Source: JBDKTK01 sp039680225 (GTDB taxonomy: Bacteria; Desulfobacterota; Syntrophia; Syntrophales; UBA4778). Taken from it: 5,685 nucleotides of DNA. Both the position numbers and the translations under genes were made by a program. The DNA lies in assembly GCA_039680225.1 (NCBI GenBank), contig JBDKTK010000411.1, forward strand, positions 1 to 5,685, in the 5' to 3' direction. The notes under the pieces were generated by a model that made no database searches, was not told the DNA's origin, and was given only the letters and a program-made list of their open reading frames with translations. Within the stretch, counting starts at the first letter, position 1. Each line of letters begins with the position of its first letter. Shown here one piece after another: positions 1-5,637 of this stretch.

Positions 1-331
1 TCTCGGCCCTGGAGGTAACAATTCCCTTCTTCACGGGAGCGAGAAATTTCACTTCCAGTGAAACCGTCGCGAAATGGCTTTTCTCCGCCACCATGCTTTT
101 TATTGCCATGGCGACCGCGGTATCGGCAAGGCTCACCAGCGCGCCTCCGTGCATAAGCCCGGCGCCCTGCGCCAGATCAAGGAGGAAAGGCATTGTTAAA
201 ACGGATTTGCCGCCGGCCGCTTCGAGTATTTCCATGTGCAGCAGGCGCTCGAAAGGCGCGCAGCTGATCCAGCCCTCCATGCTGAACCGGTGCGGGCCGG
301 TCAGGTCCTTTGGATCGGTCTTCTCTGTCAT
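1..331 (-). CDS. PaaI-like hotdog-fold thioesterase, C-terminus outside the window
   Basis: This is the first 110 residues of a minus-strand gene that runs off the left edge; the family is usually about 130-150 residues long, so roughly the last quarter is missing. The protein begins MTEKTDPKDL. The hotdog signature is clear at residues 60-75: MHGGALVSLADTAVAM, with the His-Gly-Gly turn (61-63) and Asp70, which corresponds to the catalytic acid of PaaI-type enzymes. The following segment, HFATVSLEVKFLAPVKKG (86-103), fits the central strands of the fold. Family members hydrolyse acyl-CoA or aryl-CoA thioesters in the cytoplasm as tetramers; the substrate cannot be read from this fragment. The start at 331 is preceded by AGGGA about 9 bases upstream. 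The gene is divergent from the HD-domain gene at 481, with about 150 bases between the starts. I am confident of the fold and not of the substrate. Confidence 0.85.
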   Translation of the reverse strand, partial: MTEKTDPKDLTGPHRFSMEGWISCAPFERLLHMEILEAAGGKSVLTMPFLLDLAQGAGLMHGGALVSLADTAVAMAIKSMVAEKSHFATVSLEVKFLAPVKKGIVTSRAE

Positions 332-373
332 CAATGTTGTTCCCTGCTGAAAATGTGTTCGGCAGTGCTGTAT

Positions 374-379
374 ATTATA
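374..379 (-). promoter_or_regulatory. Candidate -10 box for the thioesterase gene
   Basis: On the minus strand this reads TATAAT, an exact sigma-70 -10 consensus, 43 bases upstream of the thioesterase start. No good -35 is seen; the hexamer at 17-base spacing is TATGGA, a poor match. It lies in the divergent gap between the thioesterase and the HD gene. A TTGAAA is present on the plus strand (410-415) but has no convincing -10 behind it. Confidence 0.35.
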
Positions 380-470
380 GGGAGTTTCCGGATTTATCCA
401 TATTGATTTTTGAAACCGGGGCGTAGTATGCAGAATCGGCTTTCGCCAGGATAAATAATCAGTCACCATC

Positions 471-475
471 AGGAG
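471..475 (+). promoter_or_regulatory. Ribosome binding site of the HD-domain gene
   Basis: AGGAG lies 5 bases before the ATG at 481. It supports that start over any downstream in-frame methionine. Confidence 0.6.
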
Positions 476-480
476 CTCAA

Positions 481-1059
481 ATGATTCTCTCCGATCGTTT
501 TGAAAGGGCTGTCATGTATGCGGCCCGGCACCATAAAAAACAGAAACGCAAGGGGACGCACATCCCGTACATATCCCATCTGCTTTCGGTTGCCGGAATT
601 GCGCTGGAATACGGCGCCGGCGAGGATGAGGCGATTGCCGCTTTGCTCCACGATGCTGTTGAAGACCCGGGTGGCAGGCTGGTTGAGGAGGTCAGGGAAG
701 AAATCCGGAAGCTGTTCGGCGACAGGGTCATGGAAATAGTTGAAGGCTGCACGGATACGGATGTCTCTCCCAAGCCGCCCTGGCGCGAAAGAAAAGAGGC
801 ATACATCGCCCATATAAGAAATGCATCGCCGTCGGTGCGCCTGGTTTCCTCCGCCGATAAGCTTCAGAACGCGCAGTGCATATTGAAAGATTACCGGAAC
901 ATCGGGGAAGCGTTATGGGGCCGCTTCACCGGGGGCAGGGAAGGCACCCTCTGGTATTACCGGGCGCTCGTCTCCTCTTTCCGGGAAGGCCATGAAACGC
1001 CGGTTGTGGAAGAGCTTGACCGCGTGGTTACCGAACTTGAAAGGCTTGCTTCACGATGA
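481..1059 (+). CDS. HD-domain phosphohydrolase, SpoT/MESH1-like (possible alarmone hydrolase)
   Basis: A complete 192-residue cytosolic protein made of a single HD-superfamily domain. The metal ligands expected of the (p)ppGpp hydrolase fold are visible: His33 (in PYISHLL), His57-Asp58 (in ALLHDAVEDPGG) and Asp126 (in SSADKLQNA). Glu61-Asp62 match the catalytic ED pair of SpoT/Rel hydrolases, and Asn130 matches the conserved Asn after the last ligand. The RKGTHIPY segment (23-30) corresponds to the nucleotide-binding RKxGxxY loop but carries one extra residue. There is no synthetase, TGS or ACT domain, so it is a hydrolase-only, MESH1-size protein. The PKPPWRERKEAYIAHI and WYYRAL segments recur, as I remember the family, in a widespread group of stand-alone bacterial HD proteins often annotated as bifunctional RelA/SpoT. 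Activity on (p)ppGpp is inferred; other nucleotides are possible. The gene stands alone, divergent from the thioesterase. Confidence 0.85.
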   Translation: MILSDRFERAVMYAARHHKKQKRKGTHIPYISHLLSVAGIALEYGAGEDEAIAALLHDAVEDPGGRLVEEVREEIRKLFGDRVMEIVEGCTDTDVSPKPPWRERKEAYIAHIRNASPSVRLVSSADKLQNAQCILKDYRNIGEALWGRFTGGREGTLWYYRALVSSFREGHETPVVEELDRVVTELERLASR

Positions 1060-1278
1060 GCCGGACTGCCGGGAAGCCTGTTTTACCAGCCCGATCCCCA
1101 TATCAAACGCCTTCGTGCAGTCGAGGGGGAATACTTCGGAGCGGCGGGCGATGCGCCTGTCGAAGCCGCGCTCTTGGGGTATTTTTTGCCGGGAGGCAAA
1201 TTTAACATGTTCAGACAAATTCCCTGTCGGATTGAATGCCGGGGGTTTTACAAACCTTTGTGAATTAAGGATTTGTTT
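1051..1278 (-). pseudogene. Possible remnant: coding-like C-terminal fragment without a start
   Basis: On the minus strand a frame is open from 1278 to a TGA at 1053-1051, so its stop region overlaps the end of the HD gene by 9 bases, tail-to-tail. The last 39 codons (1170-1051) look coding: GC-rich third positions and a plausible sequence containing GFDRRIARRSEVFPLD and KAFDMGIGLVKQA, which would form an amphipathic C-terminal helix. Above about 1170 the frame becomes AT-rich and less protein-like, and TAA TGA stops close it at 1284-1279. There is no ATG start of useful length; a TTG at 1218 would give 55 residues with a poorly spaced AGGGA. I do not recognise the family. The simplest reading is the surviving 3' end of a gene whose front was lost or replaced. 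A frame open by chance opposite non-coding DNA is the alternative. Confidence 0.28.
1185..1200 (+). terminator. Weak hairpin downstream of the HD gene
   Basis: TTTGCC and GGCAAA form a perfect 6-bp stem around a GGGA tetraloop, followed by TTTAAC. The stem is short and the T-run is only three bases. It lies 125 bases after the HD stop codon, so it is at best a weak terminator for that gene. Confidence 0.25.
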
Positions 1279-1351
1279 TCATTAAGGTACTGAGAATCAG
1301 GGTATGGGGGTGTGGCGTGCTGGATCCGGCATGTTTTCTGCATTGAAAAAG

Positions 1352-1367
1352 CCGGAAGAATTTCCGG
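1352..1367 (-). terminator. Inverted repeat, possible minus-strand terminator
   Basis: CCGGAA and TTCCGG form a perfect 6-bp stem around a 4-base loop. Read on the minus strand it is followed by CTTTTTC, the layout of a small rho-independent terminator. It is flanked on the other side by a run of seven A. No minus-strand gene lies just upstream of it, so its role is unclear. It sits 33 bases before the TPR-glycosyltransferase start and could instead be a structure in that gene's leader. Confidence 0.3.
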
Positions 1368-1400
1368 AAAAAAACAGGGTACAGGCATTCGGGTGATGAA

Positions 1401-2972
1401 ATGAATGATTATAAAGAAGAGATGGCCCGGGGTGAAGCGTTCGTTGCATCAGGGGAGCTGAAAAAGGCGCGGGCCCTATTTGAGCAAATCGTCCGTGCGG
1501 CCCCTCTCAATTACGAGGCAATCAATAATCTTGGCACAGTCGCTTATCTGCAGGGAGACGCCCTTGCGGCGGAGGTCTTCTTGCTGAAGGCTTTTAAACT
1601 GAATAAAAACAATTCAGATGTCCTAGTCAATCTTGTGGACCTGTATGTCAATTCGAAGGACTTGGAGAGGGCGTTATATTTTCTTGAAAAATATCTTGAG
1701 CTCGCGCCGCTCGATCATGAAAGATTGGATCAGCTTGCATCGATTCACATGGAAACGGGAAGTCCGGATAAAGCTGTTCCCGTGCTGGAAAGGTCTCTGG
1801 AAATTCAGCCTGATGAGGGAATCCGCAATACCTTGGAGAGTTTGAAAAACGCTCAGAACAAAATAGCCCGCCCTTTTAAAAAATCCTCTGCCCTTTTATC
1901 AGTTGGCCTCCCCGTGTTCAACGGTGAAAAATATATAGCGCAGGCGATTGAATCGATCCTCGTTCAGGACTTCGAAAATTTTGAACTCATAATTTCAGAT
2001 AACTGCTCCACAGACCGGACCCGGGACATCTGTTTATATTATCAGGGCAGGGATTCACGAATTCATTATCATCGTTTTGATGAAAATATGGGAATGCTGA
2101 CCAACTTCCTTGCGGTATTGGGCCTTTCGGAATCGCCTTTTTTCATGTTTGCTTCACATGACGACTTGCGGGAGAAATCGTTTATGAGCAGTTGCTTGTG
2201 CGATCTCTTGTGCGACCCTTCTATAGCATTGGTTTTCACGCGATCAAAAGTCATGGATGCTGATTCCAATTACCTGGGAATCGCCAATGACGGGCTCAGC
2301 GCCTTTGATGAGAATCCCGCAGAGAGGTTCCGGCATGTTATATGGGAACTTGGAATGTGCAATGCCATGCTGGGGGTCTTCAGGACCTCCATGTTGAAGA
2401 AGATCACCTGCTGGGGGGCGACACAATTTTTTGATACCCTTCTTTTGGCGGAGATCTCGCTGCTCGGGAAAATCGTTCAGTTGGAAGATCCGTTGTTCAT
2501 CAGGAGATTAACGAGGAATTACAATTATAGATCTCATGATGAGCGCAATACCCAATTGATCTTTGAGATAGACCCGAAATTGTTGAAAGAGGGAATCACT
2601 TTACCCCATTGTCGACTGGCTTATGGCCATCTTGATATCATCAATCAATCCGCTCTGGATGATCCGGAAAAAGAAAATCTCATGAAGGAAGTGTTTCATT
2701 GCTTCCGAAAAAGGTACCATGCGCAAATGAAATATGAAATCGATCGCGCCCTTTATTTAATCGATCATGGATGCTTGTATCACCAGTGGAATGAAACTGA
2801 GGTGACGGTCAGGCGCGGTAAACCCGGCGCACAAGGCAGCTTTCACCTGAGTTCGCTTTTAAAAAGACTGCAGGAGGCGCTTTTTTTCTATCCTGAAAGG
2901 GAAGACCTGGCTTCAGCATACAAAAAATGCTGGGACGATCTGCTTGCGCCGGCCCCCGAAATCGTATCATGA
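1401..2972 (+). CDS. TPR-repeat / family-2 glycosyltransferase fusion protein
   Basis: A 523-residue soluble protein. Residues about 8-140 hold four TPR-like helical pairs; the second (YEAINNLGTVAYLQGDALAAE, 38 onward) and fourth (LDQLASIHMETGSPDKAV, 109-126) are clearest. A short linker leads to a GT-A fold family-2 domain starting at about 165: SVGLPVFNGEKYIAQAIESI (167-186), the nucleotide-binding ISDNCSTDRT (198-207), and SHDD (252-255) in the place of the metal-binding DxD. The segment around Asp345 (FFDTLLLAEISLLGK) occupies the position of the catalytic-base region in related enzymes. The last ~130 residues are mostly helical and unassigned. It would transfer a sugar from a nucleotide-sugar to a glycan, lipid-linked precursor or protein, with the TPRs binding a partner; donor and acceptor are unknown. 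No membrane segment is visible. The start has a GGGTGA 4 bases upstream. The gene is visibly richer in A+T than its neighbours, as transferred surface-glycan genes often are. Confidence 0.85.
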   Translation: MNDYKEEMARGEAFVASGELKKARALFEQIVRAAPLNYEAINNLGTVAYLQGDALAAEVFLLKAFKLNKNNSDVLVNLVDLYVNSKDLERALYFLEKYLELAPLDHERLDQLASIHMETGSPDKAVPVLERSLEIQPDEGIRNTLESLKNAQNKIARPFKKSSALLSVGLPVFNGEKYIAQAIESILVQDFENFELIISDNCSTDRTRDICLYYQGRDSRIHYHRFDENMGMLTNFLAVLGLSESPFFMFASHDDLREKSFMSSCLCDLLCDPSIALVFTRSKVMDADSNYLGIANDGLSAFDENPAERFRHVIWELGMCNAMLGVFRTSMLKKITCWGATQFFDTLLLAEISLLGKIVQLEDPLFIRRLTRNYNYRSHDERNTQLIFEIDPKLLKEGITLPHCRLAYGHLDIINQSALDDPEKENLMKEVFHCFRKRYHAQMKYEIDRALYLIDHGCLYHQWNETEVTVRRGKPGAQGSFHLSSLLKRLQEALFFYPEREDLASAYKKCWDDLLAPAPEIVS

Positions 2973-2975
2973 CTT

Positions 2976-3749
2976 TTAAATTCCGGCGTACCACTCGTAT
3001 CCCTGGTCCTCCCAGTAGCCGCCTTTACCGCCGGCCATCCTGCTGAAATCTTCCACGGCTTCGATGCCCATGACATATTTCGCCATCTTGTAGCCGAGCT
3101 GCCGTTCCAGGCGCAAACGGAGCGGGGCGCCGTTCTTGACCGGCAACGGCCCGTCGTTCAGATCGTAAGCGAGGATTGTCTGGGGGTGGAAGGCGTCTTC
3201 GAGATCGATGCTCTCGTAATACAGGGACCGGGGGTCGTCTTCCATCGGGTCGGCGCAGTGGAAAACAATATAGCGGGCATTCAGCTTGAGTTGAACTGCT
3301 TCAAGCAGCGCGCCGAGGCGCGCTCCCTTCCACTTGCCGATGGCGCTCCACCCTTCGACGCAGTCATGCCGGGTTATCTGGGTGCGGCTGGGAAGGCCCC
3401 GGATTTCCGCGAGCGAAAGGGCCAGGGGTCGTTCGACAAGTCCGCCGATCTCCAGGCGATAGTCCGCAAACCCGTTTTCCGCCAGTTTCTTATATGCCGG
3501 GTTGTTCGGCAGGGCTGTCCCGTTGCTGCGGAAAAAGGGGGACAGATCGCCTGCGGGGAATTCCTGCGCCATGGCTTTGCGCGGCATGACCAGCCTTTGG
3601 GCCTGAAACGTGGCCTTCTCCCCCAACCCCAGCGCCTTGGGGAACCACTTGCTTTCCGAAAGCTTTTCGCAGCCGCCCAGTGTCAGGATGCCTGCGCCCG
3701 CAAAGAGCCGTTTCAAAATACCGCGCCGGGTGAGTTTTCCTTCACTCAT
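2976..3749 (-). CDS. Tat-exported molybdopterin-dependent oxidoreductase, sulfite-oxidase fold
   Basis: A complete 257-residue molybdoenzyme catalytic subunit. The N-terminus carries a twin-arginine signal, LTRRGILKRLF (6-16), then a hydrophobic stretch ending in LTLGGC with Cys27. This fits a lipobox, so the mature protein may be lipid-anchored on the periplasmic side after folded export. The core is the SUOX/MsrP-type Mo-binding domain: LEIGGLVERPLALSLAEI (99-116), RHDCVEGWSAIGKW (127-140), where Cys130 is the expected Mo ligand, and NGAPLRLRLERQLGYK (206-221), the molybdopterin-contacting region. It ends GYWEDQGYEWYAGI, a tail I recall as common in this group. There is no heme or dimerisation domain, as in MsrP. 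It overlaps the upstream cytochrome gene by 8 bases (ATGAGTGA) and so is translationally coupled to it; the cytochrome is the probable electron partner. The substrate (methionine sulfoxide, sulfite or another oxo-anion) cannot be told. Its stop lies 3 bases from the converging glycosyltransferase stop. Confidence 0.93.
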   Translation of the reverse strand: MSEGKLTRRGILKRLFAGAGILTLGGCEKLSESKWFPKALGLGEKATFQAQRLVMPRKAMAQEFPAGDLSPFFRSNGTALPNNPAYKKLAENGFADYRLEIGGLVERPLALSLAEIRGLPSRTQITRHDCVEGWSAIGKWKGARLGALLEAVQLKLNARYIVFHCADPMEDDPRSLYYESIDLEDAFHPQTILAYDLNDGPLPVKNGAPLRLRLERQLGYKMAKYVMGIEAVEDFSRMAGGKGGYWEDQGYEWYAGI

Positions 3750-4710
3750 TTTCCTCCTCCGTTTCTACCCTGTAATACCCTGTGATCATCGAGCGGAGGT
3801 TGTTCCGGAAACCGCTGACGATTACTTCAAATATGTGAATTGCAAAGAACAGCACCAGCGCCCCGGCCAGAATGAAATGGATGGTCCTGATCGATTGCCG
3901 TCCGGCAAAAATATCAACCCAGCCGGGGTACAATGAGTTCAGCGCCGGCGACATGCCGAGGCCCATCAGGATTATCAGGGGCAGAATGAAAAAGATCACC
4001 CCCAGGTAGGCCAGCTTTTGCAGGATGTTATAGCGCCTGGCCTCCTCCCCCGTGGGATTGCGCAGGAGCAGGTGTTCGATGATCGATTCGGGTATGGTGC
4101 GCCATTCCCGGCGCCCTGGAAAGAGATCGCGGCCCAAATGCCTGCTCGCGGCGGAGTAGGCCACAAACGCGATGCCGTTTATAACGAGCAGCCAGGCGAA
4201 AAAGAAATGCCAGCGCCGCGCCATGGCAAGCCACTGCTCGTCGGGAATCGTGAGCCAGGACGGGAAGCCCCGGCGGGTCAATTCCCCCGTGGGCCCCCGG
4301 GATGCGCCCAGGAATCCGGTTGTTTTGAAGTCCCGGCCCAGGATGCGGGTGATGCCGGATAATTCCCCTTTATCGTTTTCCCGGCTGCCCATCTCCAGCA
4401 CGGGAGGGACGCCCCGATACGACGATTTGCCCCAGTAGAGGGCCGGGTGGGCGTTGAAGATATTGAGCCCGCTCATAAAGAGGATGGCGAGGAACAGCGC
4501 ATTGCTCCAATGCATGATGCGCACCGGCAGTGAGTGCCTGTAGTACGGGTATCCACTGGAAACGCGTCGCTGCGAGTATCTCAGCCGGCCGTATATTCTT
4601 CCGGTTAAGTGACTGAAAAAAAATCGGATGTCTTCCCTTATCCTGTGCGATGGCTTTTTTGCAGATGCAGTCACTTCAGCACCCCTTATTACAGGAAAAG
4701 TAACTTCCAT
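3742..4710 (-). CDS. Cytochrome b561-type membrane subunit, partner of the molybdoenzyme
   Basis: A 322-residue integral membrane di-heme cytochrome b. Four membrane helices are visible at about residues 68-85, 166-187, 231-252 and 277-299. Histidines suited to heme ligation sit in or next to them: His67 (VRIMHWSN), His168 (RRWHFFFAW), His278 (IRTIHFILAG) and His292 (FFAIHIFEV). The YRHSLPVRIMHWSNALFL segment is typical of the Ni-Fe hydrogenase / thiosulfate reductase b-type cytochrome family, not of the MsrQ (YedZ) ferric-reductase type usually paired with MsrP. A long loop (86-165) lies between helices 1 and 2. It heads the two-gene operon and would link the quinone pool to the molybdoenzyme. 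The ATG at 4710 has only a weak CAGG upstream, whereas an in-frame GTG at 4674 (residue 13) has AAGGGG at a 7-base spacing and may be the true start; the first ~50 residues are polar and basic and not typical of the family. Confidence 0.9.
   Translation of the reverse strand: MEVTFPVIRGAEVTASAKKPSHRIREDIRFFFSHLTGRIYGRLRYSQRRVSSGYPYYRHSLPVRIMHWSNALFLAILFMSGLNIFNAHPALYWGKSSYRGVPPVLEMGSRENDKGELSGITRILGRDFKTTGFLGASRGPTGELTRRGFPSWLTIPDEQWLAMARRWHFFFAWLLVINGIAFVAYSAASRHLGRDLFPGRREWRTIPESIIEHLLLRNPTGEEARRYNILQKLAYLGVIFFILPLIILMGLGMSPALNSLYPGWVDIFAGRQSIRTIHFILAGALVLFFAIHIFEVIVSGFRNNLRSMITGYYRVETEEENE
4682..4687 (-). promoter_or_regulatory. Shine-Dalgarno favouring a GTG start at 4674 for the cytochrome gene
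   Basis: On the minus strand AAGGGG lies 7 bases before the in-frame GTG at 4674-4672. This is a better site than anything ahead of the ATG at 4710, and using it would shorten the cytochrome by 12 residues. Confidence 0.45.
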
Positions 4711-4727
4711 GCTGCTGCCTGAGTGAA

Positions 4728-4756
4728 AAGATAGTTAAATAGTAAAGGATAATCAA
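4728..4756 (-). promoter_or_regulatory. Candidate sigma-70 promoter of the cytochrome/molybdoenzyme operon
   Basis: On the minus strand TTGATT (4756-4751) and TATCTT (4733-4728) are 17 bases apart, each matching four of six consensus positions. Transcription would begin near 4720, only about 10 bases before the ATG at 4710 but about 46 before the GTG at 4674, which agrees with the GTG start. The rest of the 150-base gap between khpA and this operon shows no gene. Confidence 0.3.
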
Positions 4757-4860
4757 GAGGATAAGAATGCTCTGAATGCCTGAATTATGGATAAAGGGGA
4801 GGTAGATGCGTTCAGGATATGGATTGCAGCTGATACCCCCTTCGCTATCGCGGTTAAATT

Positions 4861-5091
4861 CTAATCTATAAATTCAAGGGTGCTTCGTTTATTGCTCTTT
4901 GCCGAAACGGCATTCAGAATTATTCTCATGGCATTTGCGATGGCGCCCTTTTTGCCTATTACTTTTCCCATATCTTCCTTTGCAACCCGCAATTCGAATA
5001 TCACTGTTTGTTCACCGTTAATCTCATTCACATTAACCTGTTCCGGTTTGTCTACAAGAGACTGCACAATTGTTGTAATTAGTTCTTTCAT
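4861..5091 (-). CDS. khpA: KhpA, KH-domain RNA-binding protein
   Basis: A complete 76-residue protein consisting of one KH domain, the usual size for the KhpA/YlqC (UPF0109) family. It begins MKELITTIVQSLVDKPEQV, a family-typical first helix. The RNA-binding GxxG loop is in MGKVIGKKGAIANAMR (41-56), with Gly46-Lys-Lys-Gly49, followed by the helix leading to KSNKRSTLEFID. KhpA works in the cytosol, usually as a dimer with KhpB/Jag, and binds many transcripts to influence cell division, envelope and small-RNA functions in the bacteria where it has been studied. In many genomes it sits between rpsP and rimM; here neither is adjacent and the gene appears single. The start has AAAGG only 3 bases upstream, a weak site. 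It is more AT-rich than the upstream-facing operon to its left. The identification is firm; the regulon in this organism is unknown. Confidence 0.93.
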   Translation of the reverse strand: MKELITTIVQSLVDKPEQVNVNEINGEQTVIFELRVAKEDMGKVIGKKGAIANAMRIILNAVSAKSNKRSTLEFID

Positions 5092-5208
5092 TCGCCTTTC
5101 TTTCAGAGTTGTCCGTCATAGATGTCATTTAAGAAGTAACGCCATCCCGCATTTAAGGCCTCTTGCAATGGAACATTCTTATGAGCCAGATCCCATCGGG
5201 TTTCAATG

Positions 5209-5238
5209 GATATATTGTTAAGAATTGATACGTGTCAA
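5209..5238 (-). promoter_or_regulatory. Candidate khpA promoter
   Basis: On the minus strand a perfect TTGACA (5238-5233) is followed, 18 bases on, by TATATC (5214-5209), four of six matches to TATAAT. Transcription would start near 5202, giving a leader of about 110 bases before khpA. No terminator-like or obvious riboswitch structure is visible in that leader. Confidence 0.45.
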
Positions 5239-5253
5239 AATCCGGGATAAATT
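5225..5253 (+). promoter_or_regulatory. Candidate plus-strand promoter overlapping the khpA promoter
   Basis: TTGATA (5225-5230, five of six matches) and TAAATT (5248-5253, four of six) are 17 bases apart. It would fire rightwards into the gene-poor region and the edge gene at 5638. It physically overlaps the leftward khpA promoter, so the two would compete for polymerase. The surrounding DNA is AT-rich, so a chance match is quite possible. Confidence 0.25.
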
Positions 5254-5531
5254 AATTTACAATTGAACAGTGATTACAATCATGAGTTCATATTGGATGC
5301 CTTTTAATCTGCCATGAAGAGGATTAACATTTATTTACGTGTATCCTGTTGTCCATTCCGGTATCAGGAAAATGAAAAATTCAATGCAGGATGAAATCAG
5401 GAGATGTAAAATGACTCGGAGATGGTGTATATAGTGCCCGCAGCGACTTCCCGAGAATGCCCTCTACTGCACCGTTGCGGGTAACCGCAATTCCCCCGGC
5501 AGGATTGAATTCAAAGGAAAATTATTTTTCC
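5254..5531. other. Gene-poor intergenic stretch
   Basis: I see no gene here with both a start and coding character. The first 180 bases are AT-rich. A GC-richer island at about 5434-5500 contains a hairpin and, on the minus strand, a 47-codon frame (5521-5381) with no start codon that reads like protein around NPAGGIAVTRNGAVEGILGK. It may be a decayed gene end. Confidence 0.4.
5475..5490. repeat. Perfect 6-bp-stem inverted repeat
   Basis: TTGCGG and CCGCAA pair perfectly around the loop GTAA. There is no T-run after it on the plus strand (TTCCCCC follows), so it is not a standard terminator. It could be an operator or an RNA hairpin in the leader of the small downstream ORF. Confidence 0.4.
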
Positions 5532-5612
5532 ATGACAGGAAGAGAAGTCATAGCTTCGCTGTTTTTCATAACAATTGCTGTACTTGCCTGCAAAACCAGC
5601 TTTTGGGACTGA
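5532..5612 (+). CDS. Possible 26-residue lipoprotein-like peptide
   Basis: The frame encodes a hydrophobic core (residues 6-19, VIASLFFITIAVLA) behind a short charged start (MTGRE) and then Cys20, giving VLAC, a lipobox-like site, with only six residues after it (KTSFWD). This is the layout of a very small lipoprotein or single-helix membrane peptide. The nearest SD, AAAGGAAA, is about 12 bases upstream, a poor spacing; an in-frame ATG at 5457 would extend it to 51 residues with an unconvincing N-terminus and would bury the signal. Its stop is 25 bases before the possible TTG start at 5638, so the two could be cotranscribed. No known family is recognised. The length is too short for codon statistics, so this remains a suggestion. 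Confidence 0.3.
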   Translation: MTGREVIASLFFITIAVLACKTSFWD

Positions 5613-5620
5613 AAGAAAGG

Positions 5621-5627
5621 AAAGGAG
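5621..5627 (+). promoter_or_regulatory. Strong Shine-Dalgarno before the edge gene
   Basis: AAAGGAG lies 10 bases before a TTG at 5638. It is among the best ribosome binding sites in the window and is the main support for a gene starting at the right edge. Confidence 0.45.
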
Positions 5628-5637
5628 TTTTTGACAG

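Noticed and set aside
93..350. Plus-strand frame opposite the thioesterase
   Set aside because: Serine/arginine/proline-rich shadow without a ribosome binding site; the minus strand has the hotdog signature.
469..813. Minus-strand frames opposite the HD gene
   Set aside because: Shadows of a gene with full catalytic motifs on the plus strand.
992..1285. Plus-strand frame overlapping the end of the HD gene and the following gap
   Set aside because: It starts inside the HD gene in another frame, has no good SD and no recognisable protein; the coding-like signal in this interval is on the minus strand.
3186..3785. A 199-codon plus-strand open frame opposite the molybdoenzyme gene
   Set aside because: It lies entirely antisense to a gene with clear motifs, shows no domain of its own, and is explained by GC-rich third positions on the other strand.
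4018..4362. Plus-strand open frame opposite the cytochrome gene
   Set aside because: Antisense shadow of a well-supported membrane protein; the sequence is proline/glycine/arginine-rich with no family character.
4880..5221. A 113-codon plus-strand frame covering khpA and its leader
   Set aside because: The opposite strand carries an unmistakable KH domain; the frame's hydrophobicity is the complement of khpA codons.
5371..5433. A 20-codon plus-strand ORF starting MKNSMQDEIRR
   Set aside because: Very short, no hydrophobic or domain character, and AGGAA is too close to the ATG; nothing separates it from chance.
5092..5531. Searched for tRNA, riboswitch, CRISPR or attachment-site patterns
   Set aside because: No cloverleaf ending in CCA, no spaced repeats, and only trivial short direct repeats (CATTTAAG twice near 5124 and 5150).
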